Part shown: piece after piece, positions 34,746 through 43,762 of the stretch
How positions within the stretch are numbered: the stretch's first letter is position 1
Layout of the letters: every line of letters begins with the position of its first letter
Source: Pseudarthrobacter sp. PS3-L1
GTDB lineage: Bacteria > Actinomycetota > Actinomycetes > Actinomycetales > Micrococcaceae
Assembly: GCF_030063285.1 (NCBI RefSeq)
Contig: NZ_JASISU010000004.1
Coordinates: forward strand, 248,001 to 312,000
Length of the DNA: 64,000 nt
Direction of reading: 5' to 3'
The notes under the pieces: generated by a model
Told to the model about the DNA's origin: nothing
Database searches by the model: none
Seen by the model: the letters and a program-made list of their open reading frames with translations, nothing else
Made by a program: the position numbers and the translations under genes

Positions 34746-34980
34746 GAAGGGACTCCGCGACGGATGGATGGTGATTCATCAGTGATCCTTTGAATAGGCT
34801 GCTGGTGCCACTTGCGCAGGCAAGCCGCCGGTGGAGGACAGTACGGCCTTTGCTCTGCGGTGACGGCGTGAAGCCAACAGCCCTACCCTATCCAAAGCAT
34901 GGGGGGAGGGGCTGACATTTCGGGGGCATTGGGTTGTCCTCATAGAATGGCGACAAACACCGTCGACTCCAAGGATCCCT

Positions 34981-35832
34981 GTGCGCACGTTCTTTTCCTC
35001 ACTCGCCGTCATTGTGGGACTCCTGCTCGCTGCGGTAGCGGGACCCGCCATCTGGGTTGACCGTAACGTTGTCCAGGAAGATGGCTTCGTGTCACTGATG
35101 GCGCCGCTCGGTGATGACGCCGACTTCCAGAAGCAACTTGCTGCAGCAACCATTGCCAACCTTGACATCAGCGATTCGCTGCCAGGACCGTTGGCACGCA
35201 TTGTTGAACCGATCCTTGAATCCGCTGCCCAGTCACTGGTGGGGCTCCCCGGCTACCCGGCAGCCTGGGAAGAAACCCTGCGGAACAGCCATCGGCTCAA
35301 CTTCCCGGGTGATTCCAGTGAAGCGACGGATTCCACTGCGTTCAGGTTGGACCTCGGCCCGTTGACGGGACTGGTGGTGAAGCAGATCACTGCTACTACG
35401 GGGCTCCCGCTTCCCGCGCCGGGGGAGACTCTTGTCACCCTTGACCAGTCGAGCCAGCGCGAGACCTTGGACCGGATCAGCACTTACGCGCCTTTGGGGT
35501 ACCAGTTAGCCGGCGGTGCAGTGGTGATTTTTCTGCTGGCCGTTGTAGTTGCCCGGCGCCGCTGGGCCGCCGTGCTGGGCATAGGGATCTCGGCGCTGAT
35601 TGTTGCCGGTATCTGGGCCCTTGGCCTTGGGGTGGCGCGGGACGCAATTCTGGGAATGGCTGGCGGAAGCTCACTCCAGGAGCTCTTCCAGCGGGTCGCA
35701 GTTGAGACAGCCAGCTCAAGTTTCACGCCTTGGATCACGTCTGCGCTGGTCGCAGGAGGAGTGCTGGTTGTGCTCTCCGTTGTGGTCAGGGTGGTCTCCG
35801 GCAAGAAAGCCTCTGCTGCCAGCGGAGCCTAG
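34981..35832 (+). CDS. membrane protein of unknown function
   Basis: 283 residues, GTG start with AAGGA a few bases upstream. Helix 1 (FSSLAVIVGLLLAAVAGPAIWVDR, about 4-26) may act as a signal anchor. A polar extracytoplasmic region of about 140 residues (LMAPLGDDADFQKQLAAATIANL...) follows. Three helices are near the C-terminus (LAGGAVVIFLLAVVVARRRW, VLGIGISALIVAGIWALGLGV, ITSALVAGGVLVVLSVVVRVV). I recognise no named domain. It lies between xseA and ispH, probably monocistronic. Confidence 0.8.
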   Translation: MRTFFSSLAVIVGLLLAAVAGPAIWVDRNVVQEDGFVSLMAPLGDDADFQKQLAAATIANLDISDSLPGPLARIVEPILESAAQSLVGLPGYPAAWEETLRNSHRLNFPGDSSEATDSTAFRLDLGPLTGLVVKQITATTGLPLPAPGETLVTLDQSSQRETLDRISTYAPLGYQLAGGAVVIFLLAVVVARRRWAAVLGIGISALIVAGIWALGLGVARDAILGMAGGSSLQELFQRVAVETASSSFTPWITSALVAGGVLVVLSVVVRVVSGKKASAASGA

Positions 35833-35881
35833 AGGGTTCAGCGGGTGGCGAATCCCACTGAGGTGGAGCAGCCGCTGCCGG

Positions 35882-35887
35882 TAGCAT
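35882..35887 (+). promoter_or_regulatory. -10 box of ispH
   Basis: TAGCAT ends six bases before the ATG at 35894. The spacer is GGAGGA, so a leadered transcript from further upstream could also be translated. Confidence 0.35.
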
Positions 35888-35893
35888 GGAGGA

Positions 35894-36976
35894 ATGACTT
35901 CCACCGCTGTGTCCCTGTCGATGCCTTTTGTTCCACGGAAGCGCCGTTCTCCTGAGGACGTCCTGAGTGCCGCCCCGGTAGCGGGCAGCAAAAAGGTCCT
36001 GTTGGCAGCTCCTCGTGGTTACTGTGCTGGTGTCGATCGTGCTGTGATAGCTGTTGAGAAAGCTCTGGAACATTACGGTCCGCCCGTGTACGTCCGCAAG
36101 CAGATTGTCCACAACGTCCATGTCGTGACGTCCCTTGAGGCGCAGGGCGCGATCTTCGTGGACGAGACGGATGAGGTTCCGGAGGGAGCACTCGTCATCT
36201 TTTCCGCGCACGGGGTCTCGCCGGCTGTAGTGCAGTCCGCGGAGGACCGCGGGCTTCGGACCATCGACGCAACGTGCCCACTGGTCACGAAGGTCCACAA
36301 GGAAGCCGTCCGCTTTGCCAAAGACGACTTCGATATCTTGCTGATTGGGCATGACGGTCACGAAGAAGTTGAAGGTACGGCTGGAGAGGCGCCGGACCAC
36401 ATCCAGATCATCAACGGACCACACGAGGTCAGTAAAGTTACTGTCAGGGACCCGGAGAAAGTCATCTGGCTCTCGCAGACCACGCTCAGCGTTGACGAGA
36501 CCATGGAGACAGTGCGCCTCCTCAAGGAACGCTTTCCGACGCTCCAGGATCCGCCCAGCGACGATATCTGCTATGCCACCACAAACCGCCAGGTGGCCAT
36601 TAAAAAGATCTCACCGCAGGCTGATCTGGTGATTGTGGTCGGTTCAGCCAACTCCTCCAACTCTGTTCGTCTGGTTGAGGTGGCGCTGGAGTATGGTGCC
36701 AAGGCCTCCTACCGCGTCGATTTTGCCAATGAAGTCGATGAGTCTTGGTTTGAAGGCGTGGCCACGGTTGGTGTTACCTCTGGAGCCTCAGTGCCCGAGG
36801 TCCTAGTAACGGATGTTCTCCGGCTCCTGGCTGACTACGGCTACGGTTCCGTGGAGGAAGTGGTCACCGCTGAGGAGGATCTGCTTTTCTCCCTGCCCAA
36901 GGAGTTGCGAGCAACCCTTAAGGAGGCGGGCGACGTCACCCGCGCTCTGGGTGGACGCCGCAGCCGCGAGGCCTGA
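35894..36976 (+). CDS. ispH: 4-hydroxy-3-methylbut-2-enyl diphosphate reductase
   Basis: 360 residues. Last step of the MEP isoprenoid pathway, giving IPP and DMAPP. Three Fe-S ligands are visible: Cys44 ([13 protein letters not shown]), Cys128 ([11 protein letters not shown]) and Cys226 (ICYATTNRQ). Substrate-binding [23 protein letters not shown] and [12 protein letters not shown] are intact. About 30 residues precede the conserved start ([12 protein letters not shown]), common in actinobacteria. Converges with rmuC. Confidence 0.97.
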   Translation: MTSTAVSLSMPFVPRKRRSPEDVLSAAPVAGSKKVLLAAPRGYCAGVDRAVIAVEKALEHYGPPVYVRKQIVHNVHVVTSLEAQGAIFVDETDEVPEGALVIFSAHGVSPAVVQSAEDRGLRTIDATCPLVTKVHKEAVRFAKDDFDILLIGHDGHEEVEGTAGEAPDHIQIINGPHEVSKVTVRDPEKVIWLSQTTLSVDETMETVRLLKERFPTLQDPPSDDICYATTNRQVAIKKISPQADLVIVVGSANSSNSVRLVEVALEYGAKASYRVDFANEVDESWFEGVATVGVTSGASVPEVLVTDVLRLLADYGYGSVEEVVTAEEDLLFSLPKELRATLKEAGDVTRALGGRRSREA

Positions 36977-37024
36977 GGCAGCCCAGCCCGATTCCTGTCT
37001 TCGAGGCACCGCAGGCACGCGGCG

Positions 37025-38251
37025 CTAGGCAGCGTCCTCTTCGCTCCGGGTAGCTGCGGATTCCTGCAGTTCCGGCGCCGTGAGTGACCGCGGAGCTGCC
37101 TCCACCAGGGCCGGGGACGGCAGGACCGTGGACTCCATGGCATTAAGCTTGCGCGCCGTGGGCAGGACCCGCGCTTCCAAGGTTCCCACCAGGGAGTTGT
37201 AGCGGTCCACGGATGTCTTCAGCGAGCTACCGAGTTTGCCGACGTTCTCGCCCAGGGTGCCCATACGGTCGTAGAGCTGTCCTGCCAGTTCGAACAGCTC
37301 CTTTGCGTTGTCGGTGAGGACATCCTGACGCCAGGTGAAGGCTACGGACTTCAAGACAGCCAGCAGTGTCACCGGGGAGGCCAGGACGACGTTACGTGCG
37401 AGGGCATGGTCAAGAAGTGCCGGATCCGCTGTCAGCGCTGCCGAAAGAATTGATTCAGCTGGCACAAAGCACACCACCAGTTCGGGCGAGTTCCCGGGAA
37501 CATCCCAGTATTTTTTTGAGCTGAGCGCATCGACGTGGAGTTTCAGTGCCTTGGCATGAGCCGCCATCAGCGCGTTGTGCTGCGCTGCGGCCTGCTTCCC
37601 TGTCTGGTCCCCGCGGCCGCCAATTTCCTGTGCTTCGAGGTAGGAGGACAAGGGTACTTTCGAGTCAACCACCAGCTGCTTGTCACCAGGGAGTTGCACC
37701 ACGAGGTCCGGACGGACGCTTGCGTCCATCCCAGCGGTGTGGACCTGTTCCTTGAAGTCGACATGCCTGAGCATGCCCGCTGCCTCTACCACGCGCCTGA
37801 GCTGGACTTCGCCCCATTGGCCCCGGGCGCTGTTCGACCGCAAGGCGGCCTCAAGGGAGTGCGTGGAACGCAGCAGTTGCTCGTCAGAGAGCCTGGCTTC
37901 CTGAAGCTGCTGCGCCAATTGGCCGTATTGCTCCATCCGGTCCCGTTCCAGGATGGACACCTGTTGTTGGACAGCTGTGAGCTTCTCGGCCACAGGGGCA
38001 AGGGCCCGCAGCACGTCGATGTCTGAGTGGCGGTCATTATCGAGCTCCCTGGTGCGGGTTAGGAGGAGGCCACGTTCGGCGTTGGCTCCCGCAAGTTCAG
38101 CGGTAACCGCTGAAAGGCGGGCGGAAACGCCGTCGAAATCTTCCTCAAGATCCCGCTGGCGCCTGCGGTAGGCGAGGTACACCGCGATGGCGCCAACAAA
38201 CGTGCCAATGAGCAGCATGAGCAAAGAGAGAATGATAGCGAAAGCGTCCAT
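37025..38251 (-). CDS. rmuC: DNA recombination protein RmuC
   Basis: 408 residues. N-terminal membrane helix (AIILSLLMLLIGTFVGAIAVYLAYRRR), a coiled coil of about 110 residues (DFDGVSARLSAVTAELAGANAERGLLLTRTRELDNDRH...), then the nuclease-like RmuC domain: RGQWGEVQLRRVVEAAGMLRHVDFKEQ, RPDLVVQLPGDKQLVVDSKVPLSSYLEA and YWDVPGNSPELVVCFVPAESILSAAL. The DSK motif belongs to its PD-(D/E)XK-like core. Family members limit DNA inversions and rearrangements. Head to head with ychF. Confidence 0.93.
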   Translation of the reverse strand: MDAFAIILSLLMLLIGTFVGAIAVYLAYRRRQRDLEEDFDGVSARLSAVTAELAGANAERGLLLTRTRELDNDRHSDIDVLRALAPVAEKLTAVQQQVSILERDRMEQYGQLAQQLQEARLSDEQLLRSTHSLEAALRSNSARGQWGEVQLRRVVEAAGMLRHVDFKEQVHTAGMDASVRPDLVVQLPGDKQLVVDSKVPLSSYLEAQEIGGRGDQTGKQAAAQHNALMAAHAKALKLHVDALSSKKYWDVPGNSPELVVCFVPAESILSAALTADPALLDHALARNVVLASPVTLLAVLKSVAFTWRQDVLTDNAKELFELAGQLYDRMGTLGENVGKLGSSLKTSVDRYNSLVGTLEARVLPTARKLNAMESTVLPSPALVEAAPRSLTAPELQESAATRSEEDAA

Positions 38252-38321
38252 ACTTTCACTTTGGCACGGAGGTCTGACAATCTGCGGACCACTCCAGGGG
38301 GAGCGGCGCGCCGCGTGCGGG

Positions 38322-38327
38322 TAGAAT
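38322..38327 (+). promoter_or_regulatory. -10 box of ychF, leaderless type
   Basis: TAGAAT is followed by eight bases and the GTG at 38336, with no Shine-Dalgarno. Confidence 0.45.
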
Positions 38328-38335
38328 CTATGCTC

Positions 38336-39421
38336 GTGGCTCTAACTATTGGCATCGTCGGACTGCCCAACGTCGGCAAATCAACTCTTTTCAACGCACT
38401 GACCCGTAATCAGGTGCTCGCAGCGAACTATCCGTTCGCCACGATCGAACCCAATGTCGGCGTCGTAAACCTGCCTGATCCGCGGCTGCAGAAGCTTGCG
38501 GACATCTTTGGATCCCAACGACTCCTGCCAGCACCGGTGTCCTTCGTGGATATCGCGGGCATCGTGAAGGGCGCTTCGGAGGGTGAGGGTTTGGGCAACA
38601 AGTTCCTCGCTACTATCCGTGAGGCAGAGGCCATTGCCCAGGTTGTCCGTGTGTTTGATGACCCTGATGTCATCCACGTGGACGGGAAAGTGGATCCCCG
38701 GTCTGATATGGAGACCATCAATACAGAACTGATCCTGGCTGACCTGCAGACCATCGAAAACGCCATTCCGCGGATCGAAAAAGAAGTCAAGATCAAGAAG
38801 CGAGAAGCTGCCGAGCTGGCCGCTATCAAGGCCGCCCAGGTTGTCCTGGAGCGAGGCGACACGGTGTTCTCCTCTATCAAGAGCGACAAGTTGGAGATGG
38901 AGCACCTCAGGGAGCTCAGCCTCCTCACCGCCAAACCCTTCATTTACGTCTTCAACTCGGATGAAGGAATTCTGGGTAGTCCCGAAAAGCAGGAAGAGCT
39001 GCGCTCGCTCGTGGCGCCGGCGGATGCCATTTTCCTTGATGCCAAGCTTGAGTCGGACCTCGTTGAACTTGACGAGGAAGAGGCTCGCGAGATGCTCGAA
39101 ATGAATGGTCAGGATGAATCCGGCCTGGACCAGTTGGCCCGCGTTGGATTCCACACCTTGGGACTGCAGACCTACCTCACGGCCGGACCCAAGGAAACAC
39201 GTGCCTGGACGATCCACCAGGGCGACACCGCACCGCAGGCAGCCGGCGTGATCCACTCTGATTTCCAGCGTGGTTTCATTAAGGCTGAGGTGGTTTCGTT
39301 TGATGATCTGGTGGAAGCCGGCTCCATGGCGGAGGCAAAGTCCCGCGGCAAGGTCCGTATTGAGGGCAAAGAGTACGTAATGAGTGACGGCGACGTGGTG
39401 GAGTTCCGCTTCAACGTCTAA
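38336..39421 (+). CDS. ychF: redox-regulated ATPase YchF
   Basis: 361 residues, the usual YchF length, from the GTG at 38336; an ATG at 38330 would add two residues, and longer versions add a segment absent from the family. Obg-type G domain: [15 protein letters not shown] (G1), [29 protein letters not shown] (G3) and YVFNSDEG where GTPases have NKxD, in keeping with ATP preference. Coiled-coil insert about 125-200. C-terminal TGS domain ends in [19 protein letters not shown] ribosome-associated stress-linked ATPase. Confidence 0.96.
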   Translation: MALTIGIVGLPNVGKSTLFNALTRNQVLAANYPFATIEPNVGVVNLPDPRLQKLADIFGSQRLLPAPVSFVDIAGIVKGASEGEGLGNKFLATIREAEAIAQVVRVFDDPDVIHVDGKVDPRSDMETINTELILADLQTIENAIPRIEKEVKIKKREAAELAAIKAAQVVLERGDTVFSSIKSDKLEMEHLRELSLLTAKPFIYVFNSDEGILGSPEKQEELRSLVAPADAIFLDAKLESDLVELDEEEAREMLEMNGQDESGLDQLARVGFHTLGLQTYLTAGPKETRAWTIHQGDTAPQAAGVIHSDFQRGFIKAEVVSFDDLVEAGSMAEAKSRGKVRIEGKEYVMSDGDVVEFRFNV

Positions 39422-39457
39422 GTCCGCTGCCGGTAGCTCCCGCCAGCAAGAATTTCC

Positions 39458-39505
39458 AACGCCCCGGTTCCTCGCGCGAAAAGCGTTGGAGCCGGGGCGT
39501 TTTTC
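39458..39505 (+). terminator. intrinsic terminator after ychF
   Basis: AACGCCCCGGTTCC and GGAGCCGGGGCGTT form a 14-bp stem with one G-T pair, followed directly by a T-run at 39500-39504. Confidence 0.88.
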
Positions 39506-39648
39506 ATGTGCTGCCTGACCGCCTTGGTGTCCGGGATGACTGCGCCGTTGGACCGCTGTGGCCGGACTGAGATCGACGGATGGTCTCCCTGCGGCAAGGG
39601 GCAACCGCATTCTACGGATCCAGGGCCGTCAGTCTCTGGGTTGGCGAA

Positions 39649-40083
39649 TTATCGTGCAGCCCTGCGGATGTGTTCGCTCATCGTTTTTTCAGTCTCGGGC
39701 GTCAACTCCAGCACGGCGAATGAGGTGACCCACAGATCGCCGTCATCGAGCCTGGCTGATTCCTCGAAGCCGAGGGTTGCATAGCGGGAGGTGAACTTCG
39801 AGGCGGCCTTGAAGAACACAACCACTTTTCCTTCCGCATTGGCATAGGAGGGGAATCCGTACCAGGTTTTTGGAATTAGGTGCGGGGCCACGTCGGAAAC
39901 TGTCCGGTCAATACCTTCGGCGAGAACTCGGTCCTCGTGCGGGAGCGCCGCGATGGCTTCGCGTACTGCCTGTTCGCCTGCTGCACGGGACTTCCCCGCT
40001 TTTTCTTGGGACCGTAGCTCCGCCGCACGCTGTTTGACGGCGTCACGTTCTTCCTTGGACAGTCCAAGGTTCTTGCTTGCCAT
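39649..40083 (-). CDS. DUF1801 (YdhG-like) protein
   Basis: 144 residues from the ATG at 40083, with AAGGAG upstream; nine more in-frame codons before it are not needed. An N-terminal charged helix (SKEERDAVKQRAAELRSQEKAGKSRAAGEQAVREAIAAL) precedes the DUF1801 core IPKTWYGFPSYANAEGKVVVFFKAASKFTSRYATLGFEE. The family includes proteins called iron chaperones, but the biochemical role is unsettled. Monocistronic by position. Confidence 0.85.
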   Translation of the reverse strand: MASKNLGLSKEERDAVKQRAAELRSQEKAGKSRAAGEQAVREAIAALPHEDRVLAEGIDRTVSDVAPHLIPKTWYGFPSYANAEGKVVVFFKAASKFTSRYATLGFEESARLDDGDLWVTSFAVLELTPETEKTMSEHIRRAAR

Positions 40084-40199
40084 GTGCTTCTCCTTGGTCC
40101 AATCGTGCAAACCATTTCCGCGGTGGATTCACACTACTGCTGCTGAGCGAGGATGGTGCAACGCGACACCGAGTGCGAAAACCAGTGGCTGCCTTTCCC

Positions 40200-40967
40200 T
40201 CAGAACAGCGGCCAAGGTACTGCCGACATCTCACCGCTCGGAGCCGGAAGCCGTCCTTCTGAGAACAACCGCGCGCAGCGCTCAGCAAGCGACGTGATTT
40301 CTTCGGCACTGAGCAAGTCCGCCAGGTTTTTGCCCAGATCTCCTTGCAGCGCGTCGCTGACACGATCAATGCCGGCGCGTTCCTCCTCGGTGAGGGCATC
40401 CCCCAACCAACCCCACAGCACCGTGCGCAGCTTATGGTCGCGGTGAAAGGTGAGCCCATGGTCGACGCCGTGCCTGCGTCCGTCAGCCATGGCAAGAATG
40501 TGGTCGCCTTTGCGGTCGGCGTTGTTGACGACGACGTCGAACACCGCCATGCGCCTGAGCGCTGGCGAATCTTCGTGGATGAGGGCTACCATTTTTCCGT
40601 TCTCATCCCGTCCTTCGAGAACGTGTTTCCACCCTGCCTCCGGCACCTTGTCCGTCGCCACCAGGTCTACCGCGCTCTGAGCGGGGTCCTGTTCCTGCCA
40701 GAGCTGAACCATTCCTTCACCCAGCGGACCATCGCGCAGCCAGGTATGCGGTACGACACCCCAGCCGAAGACCTCCGAGACCAAATACGCGGCCACCTCC
40801 CGGTGGGCGAGTAGTCCCTGGGGAAAATCCCACAAGGGACTTTCGCCTGCAATTGGCTTGTAGACAACCAGCACGTCGCCGATGGTTCCAAGGAAAGTAG
40901 CGTTTGATGCCGTCGTAATGCGGCCAGTGAGACTCAGCTCAGCCGTCACAAGGTCAGGCATAGGCAT
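40200..40967 (-). CDS. SCO1664 family protein, PI3/PI4-kinase-like fold
   Basis: 255 residues from the ATG at 40967, which overlaps the stop of the DUF3090 gene by one base. Kinase-like features: VVYKPIAGESPLWDFPQGLLAHREVAAYLVSEVFGWGVVPHTWLRDGPLGEGMVQLW (nucleotide-binding lobe) and VFDVVVNNADRKGDHILAMADGRRHGVDHGLTFH (catalytic and metal-binding loops). In many actinobacteria it accompanies DUF3090, a histidine phosphatase and mshC; only DUF3090 is beside it here. Substrate unknown. Confidence 0.88.
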   Translation of the reverse strand: MPMPDLVTAELSLTGRITTASNATFLGTIGDVLVVYKPIAGESPLWDFPQGLLAHREVAAYLVSEVFGWGVVPHTWLRDGPLGEGMVQLWQEQDPAQSAVDLVATDKVPEAGWKHVLEGRDENGKMVALIHEDSPALRRMAVFDVVVNNADRKGDHILAMADGRRHGVDHGLTFHRDHKLRTVLWGWLGDALTEEERAGIDRVSDALQGDLGKNLADLLSAEEITSLAERCARLFSEGRLPAPSGEMSAVPWPLF

Positions 40968-41521
40968 CAGACCTCGGGAAGGGTGCAGATGTGTCCGTCG
41001 GCGTCTATGGGGTAGCCGCAGAGGGGGCACGTCGGACGTCCTGCCCCCACGATCTCCCTGGTGCGCTTGGCGAATGCGCGGGCAGTACCGACAGGCATTC
41101 TGACCAGGACCATTTCGGACTCGTTCGTTCCGTCTTCACCCGAATTGTCGCCGTCGTCATCAGTATCGCCGTCGGTGATCGGGTGGGCCTCAACAACAAT
41201 CTGGGCCGTAGTTGGATCCCATCCCAGGCCTACGGCACCTGTCCGGAATTGCTCCTGGACGGCCTCGAGCTGGTCATTGTCGACAAGTTCAATCGGTGTG
41301 CTTGTGGGAACGCTGAACGGGTTGCCCTCGACAGTGATCAGCTGGTCGAGGATTTCGTCGATCTTCTCAGCGAGTAGGGCCGATTGCTGTTTCTCGAGTC
41401 CAATGCTCACGAGCTCCGTCCCTGCGCGCACCTGCAGATAGAACCTGCGATCTCCCGGAAGGCCAATGGTGCCAACGACGACCCGATCGGGCCAGGCAAA
41501 CTCGTGAACGCGTGTAGGCAT
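40967..41521 (-). CDS. DUF3090 family protein
   Basis: 184 residues. Family-typical start MPTRVHEFAWPDRVVVGTIGLPGDRRFYLQV and core VSIGLEKQQSALLAEKIDEILDQL. An acidic insert (DGDTDDDGDNSGEDGTNESE) precedes the C-terminal RMPVGTARAFAKRTREIVGAGRPTCPLCGYPIDADGHICTLPEV, where three Cys and a His suggest a metal-binding tail. Function unknown; translationally coupled to the SCO1664-type gene. Leaderless start: TAGAAT six bases upstream of the ATG. Confidence 0.92.
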   Translation of the reverse strand: MPTRVHEFAWPDRVVVGTIGLPGDRRFYLQVRAGTELVSIGLEKQQSALLAEKIDEILDQLITVEGNPFSVPTSTPIELVDNDQLEAVQEQFRTGAVGLGWDPTTAQIVVEAHPITDGDTDDDGDNSGEDGTNESEMVLVRMPVGTARAFAKRTREIVGAGRPTCPLCGYPIDADGHICTLPEV

Positions 41522-41527
41522 ACAAGT

Positions 41528-41533
41528 ATTCTA
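41528..41533 (-). promoter_or_regulatory. -10 box of the DUF3090 gene, leaderless type
   Basis: Minus-strand TAGAAT, then six bases and the ATG at 41521. Confidence 0.5.
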
Positions 41534-41624
41534 GGCACATAAGGTTCCTGGTGCCCTGCCCTCCGCACCGAGACCTATGGATCGATACGAACCAGTAAGT
41601 CCAACTGCTCGGGCGTTCGTGATT

Positions 41625-41630
41625 TAGGAT
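41625..41630 (+). promoter_or_regulatory. -10 box of the SDR gene, leaderless type
   Basis: TAGGAT, then six bases and the ATG at 41637. Confidence 0.5.
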
Positions 41631-41636
41631 CAACCC

Positions 41637-42290
41637 ATGATGAACCTTGAGGGTGCGGTTGTTCTGGTAGTTGGCGCGAGCGGCGGCCTCGGCTCTCGTA
41701 TTGCTACACAGTTGGAAGGCCGCGGCGCCATCGTTGCCCGGTCCTCTAAGTCCGCAGGGTATGACCTGCGCTCGCCTTCGGTGATCCAGGAGGTGCTTGA
41801 TGCGGCCCAAGCGCAGCACGGACGCATCGACGGGTTGGTGATTGCCTCGGGAGTCGTTGCGTTCGGGGCCGCCGCAGAGCTTTCGACCGCCACACTGGAT
41901 GAACTTTTTGCAGTGAACACAACCAGTGCGATCCAGCTCATTACCCAGAGTCAGCCGTACCTCGCGGCCTCGGCCCGTGAGGGCAGGGAGCCCTTCGTGA
42001 TCACTCTGAGTGGAGTGGTCGCGGAGGCACCCGTTGCTGGCCTGGCGGCATACTCGGCGTCAAAGGCGGCGCTCGCCGCCTTTGTGGTCGCTGCTGCGCG
42101 GGAGTATCGCCGCGCAGGTATACGGATCGTGGATGCCCGCCCGGGCCACACGGGTACAACCCTGTCCGAGCACCCGATCGCCGGGGCAGCGCCGCGATTC
42201 GGAGCTGCACTAGACCCAGACGCCGTTGCGGCGCGGATCATCAGCGCGATCGTCGATGGCGAAAAGGATCTGCCCAGCGCCGCCTTCTAG
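41637..42290 (+). CDS. short-chain dehydrogenase/reductase
   Basis: 217 residues, short for the family because the region after the active site is compact. Cofactor motif VVGASGGLGS (Gly13-Gly19), catalytic Ser125 (ITLSGVVAE), Tyr139 and Lys143 (YSASK), and IRIVDARPGHTGT. An Asp after beta-2 is not obvious (ARSSKSAGYDLRSP), so NADP may be preferred (inference). Substrate unknown. Divergent from DUF3090. Confidence 0.9.
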   Translation: MMNLEGAVVLVVGASGGLGSRIATQLEGRGAIVARSSKSAGYDLRSPSVIQEVLDAAQAQHGRIDGLVIASGVVAFGAAAELSTATLDELFAVNTTSAIQLITQSQPYLAASAREGREPFVITLSGVVAEAPVAGLAAYSASKAALAAFVVAAAREYRRAGIRIVDARPGHTGTTLSEHPIAGAAPRFGAALDPDAVAARIISAIVDGEKDLPSAAF

Positions 42291-42439
42291 GCGCGGGGGC
42301 GTCAAGGGTCCGTCCTCTGGATCGATGGCTGGATCGATGGCCGGACTATTTCCCGGTGCCGTGGTCCTCAAGTGCCGGATTCCTGGACTGCTTGGTCGCC
42401 CGCCAGCACTAGACTCGAGGGCAACAGAAATGGAGCCTC

Positions 42440-43696
42440 ATGGACGCCGACATCATCGTTATTGGAGCGGGCCTCGCCGGCCTGCAGTGTGCGCGTCGAG
42501 CCGAGCGTCATGGCCACAGCGTCATAGTCCTCGAGGCCGGAGACGCCGTCGGTGGCCGTGTGCAGACCGACCGCATCGATGGTTTCCTCTGCGACAAGGG
42601 GTTCCAGCTGCTGAACCCGGCCTATCCCTCAGTGCGAAAATGGATTGATACGTCCTCGCTGGAACTGCAGAAGTTTGGCTTTGGTGTGGTGGTCCGTGAT
42701 GGCGAAGCCACCAGCACCCTTGCGCACCCTGTCCTCCATCCCGCCTACGCGTTGGAAACGCTGCGCAGCAAACAGACCCAACCTCGTGACCTGCTTGCCA
42801 TGGCCCGCTGGCTTGGGCCCAGCCTGCTGCGGCCGTCACGTGTCTACGGCTCGGCACGGGACACCACACTGAGCACGTCGTTTGATGCTGCTGGACTTGC
42901 AGGGCGCCTGCGCAGCGACGTCCTCGACACCTTCCTGGCCGGGGTACTCGCCGATTCTTCCGGAGAGGTCTCAGCCGATTACGCCCGGCTGCTGATGCGC
43001 TTTTTTGTCCTCTCCGCTCCCGGACTCCCGCGCGCCGGCATGCAGGCACTCCCGCAGCAAATGGCCGACTCACTCAGTGCACCCGTCAGGTTTGGCGTGG
43101 CGGGGCGCGATCTTCAGGAAACGTCCGACGGCGTCCGGGTCACCACGGACAGTGGAACGCTTAGCGCGAGCTCTGTCGTTGTAGCCGTTGGATCCGAGAA
43201 TGTTGCTGATCTCACGCCCCTGACCGTGCCGGTAACCCGCGGCCTCACCACCTGGTGGTTCCGGGCCCCGGAACTCCCACGCCGAGGACCATTCCTGATG
43301 CTTGATGCAAGCAGGCCTGGCGGCGGACCTGCCGGGCCCATCTGGCACACGGCAGTGGTTTCGGAGGCTGCGCCGTCATACGCGCCCACAGGGCACCACC
43401 TGATCGAGGCCACCACGCTGCTGGATCAACCGGACGGTCTCGCCACAGAAGGTGACATCCGCCGTGACCTGGAGCGTCTGTACAGCACATCGACGAAGGA
43501 TTGGGATGTGCTGGCCCACCATGTCGTCCAGCATGCGCTGCCACTGCAGCCGCCTCCGCTGAGGGACCGGCACCCCCTGTGGACCGGGCCCAGGGTCCTT
43601 GTCACCGGGGACCACCGCGGCACAGGCTCCATTGACGGAGCCCTCTTGGCCGGGGACCGCGCAGGCGAGGCAGTTTCAGAACGGCTGGCCTCGTGA
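42440..43696 (+). CDS. FAD-dependent oxidoreductase, amine-oxidase-like
   Basis: 418 residues. FAD-binding Rossmann start DADIIVIGAGLAGLQCARRAERHGHSVIVLEAGDAVGGRVQT (residues about 2-43), then DGFLCDKGFQLLNPAYP, a mid-domain LPRAGMQALPQQMADSL and C-terminal RVLVTGDHRGTGSIDGALLAGDRAGEAV, the second FAD contact. This is the amine oxidase/phytoene desaturase-like superfamily. No carotenoid gene is near, so the substrate is unknown. The photolyase-like gene lies about 1.2 kb downstream; a link is possible but unproven. Confidence 0.88.
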   Translation: MDADIIVIGAGLAGLQCARRAERHGHSVIVLEAGDAVGGRVQTDRIDGFLCDKGFQLLNPAYPSVRKWIDTSSLELQKFGFGVVVRDGEATSTLAHPVLHPAYALETLRSKQTQPRDLLAMARWLGPSLLRPSRVYGSARDTTLSTSFDAAGLAGRLRSDVLDTFLAGVLADSSGEVSADYARLLMRFFVLSAPGLPRAGMQALPQQMADSLSAPVRFGVAGRDLQETSDGVRVTTDSGTLSASSVVVAVGSENVADLTPLTVPVTRGLTTWWFRAPELPRRGPFLMLDASRPGGGPAGPIWHTAVVSEAAPSYAPTGHHLIEATTLLDQPDGLATEGDIRRDLERLYSTSTKDWDVLAHHVVQHALPLQPPPLRDRHPLWTGPRVLVTGDHRGTGSIDGALLAGDRAGEAVSERLAS

Positions 43697-43762
43697 GTGG
43701 AAAGTTACGACCCAGCAGCTATGCCCATATGTTCGGCCAGCGTGGTGGCCATCCAGGCGTGC

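Noticed and set aside
38381..39610. 409-codon minus-strand frame opposite ychF
   Set aside because: Antisense artefact; it also crosses the ychF terminator.
42440..43696. Carotenoid desaturase assignment for the FAD enzyme
   Set aside because: No crt genes nearby and the similarity visible by eye is limited to FAD-binding segments.
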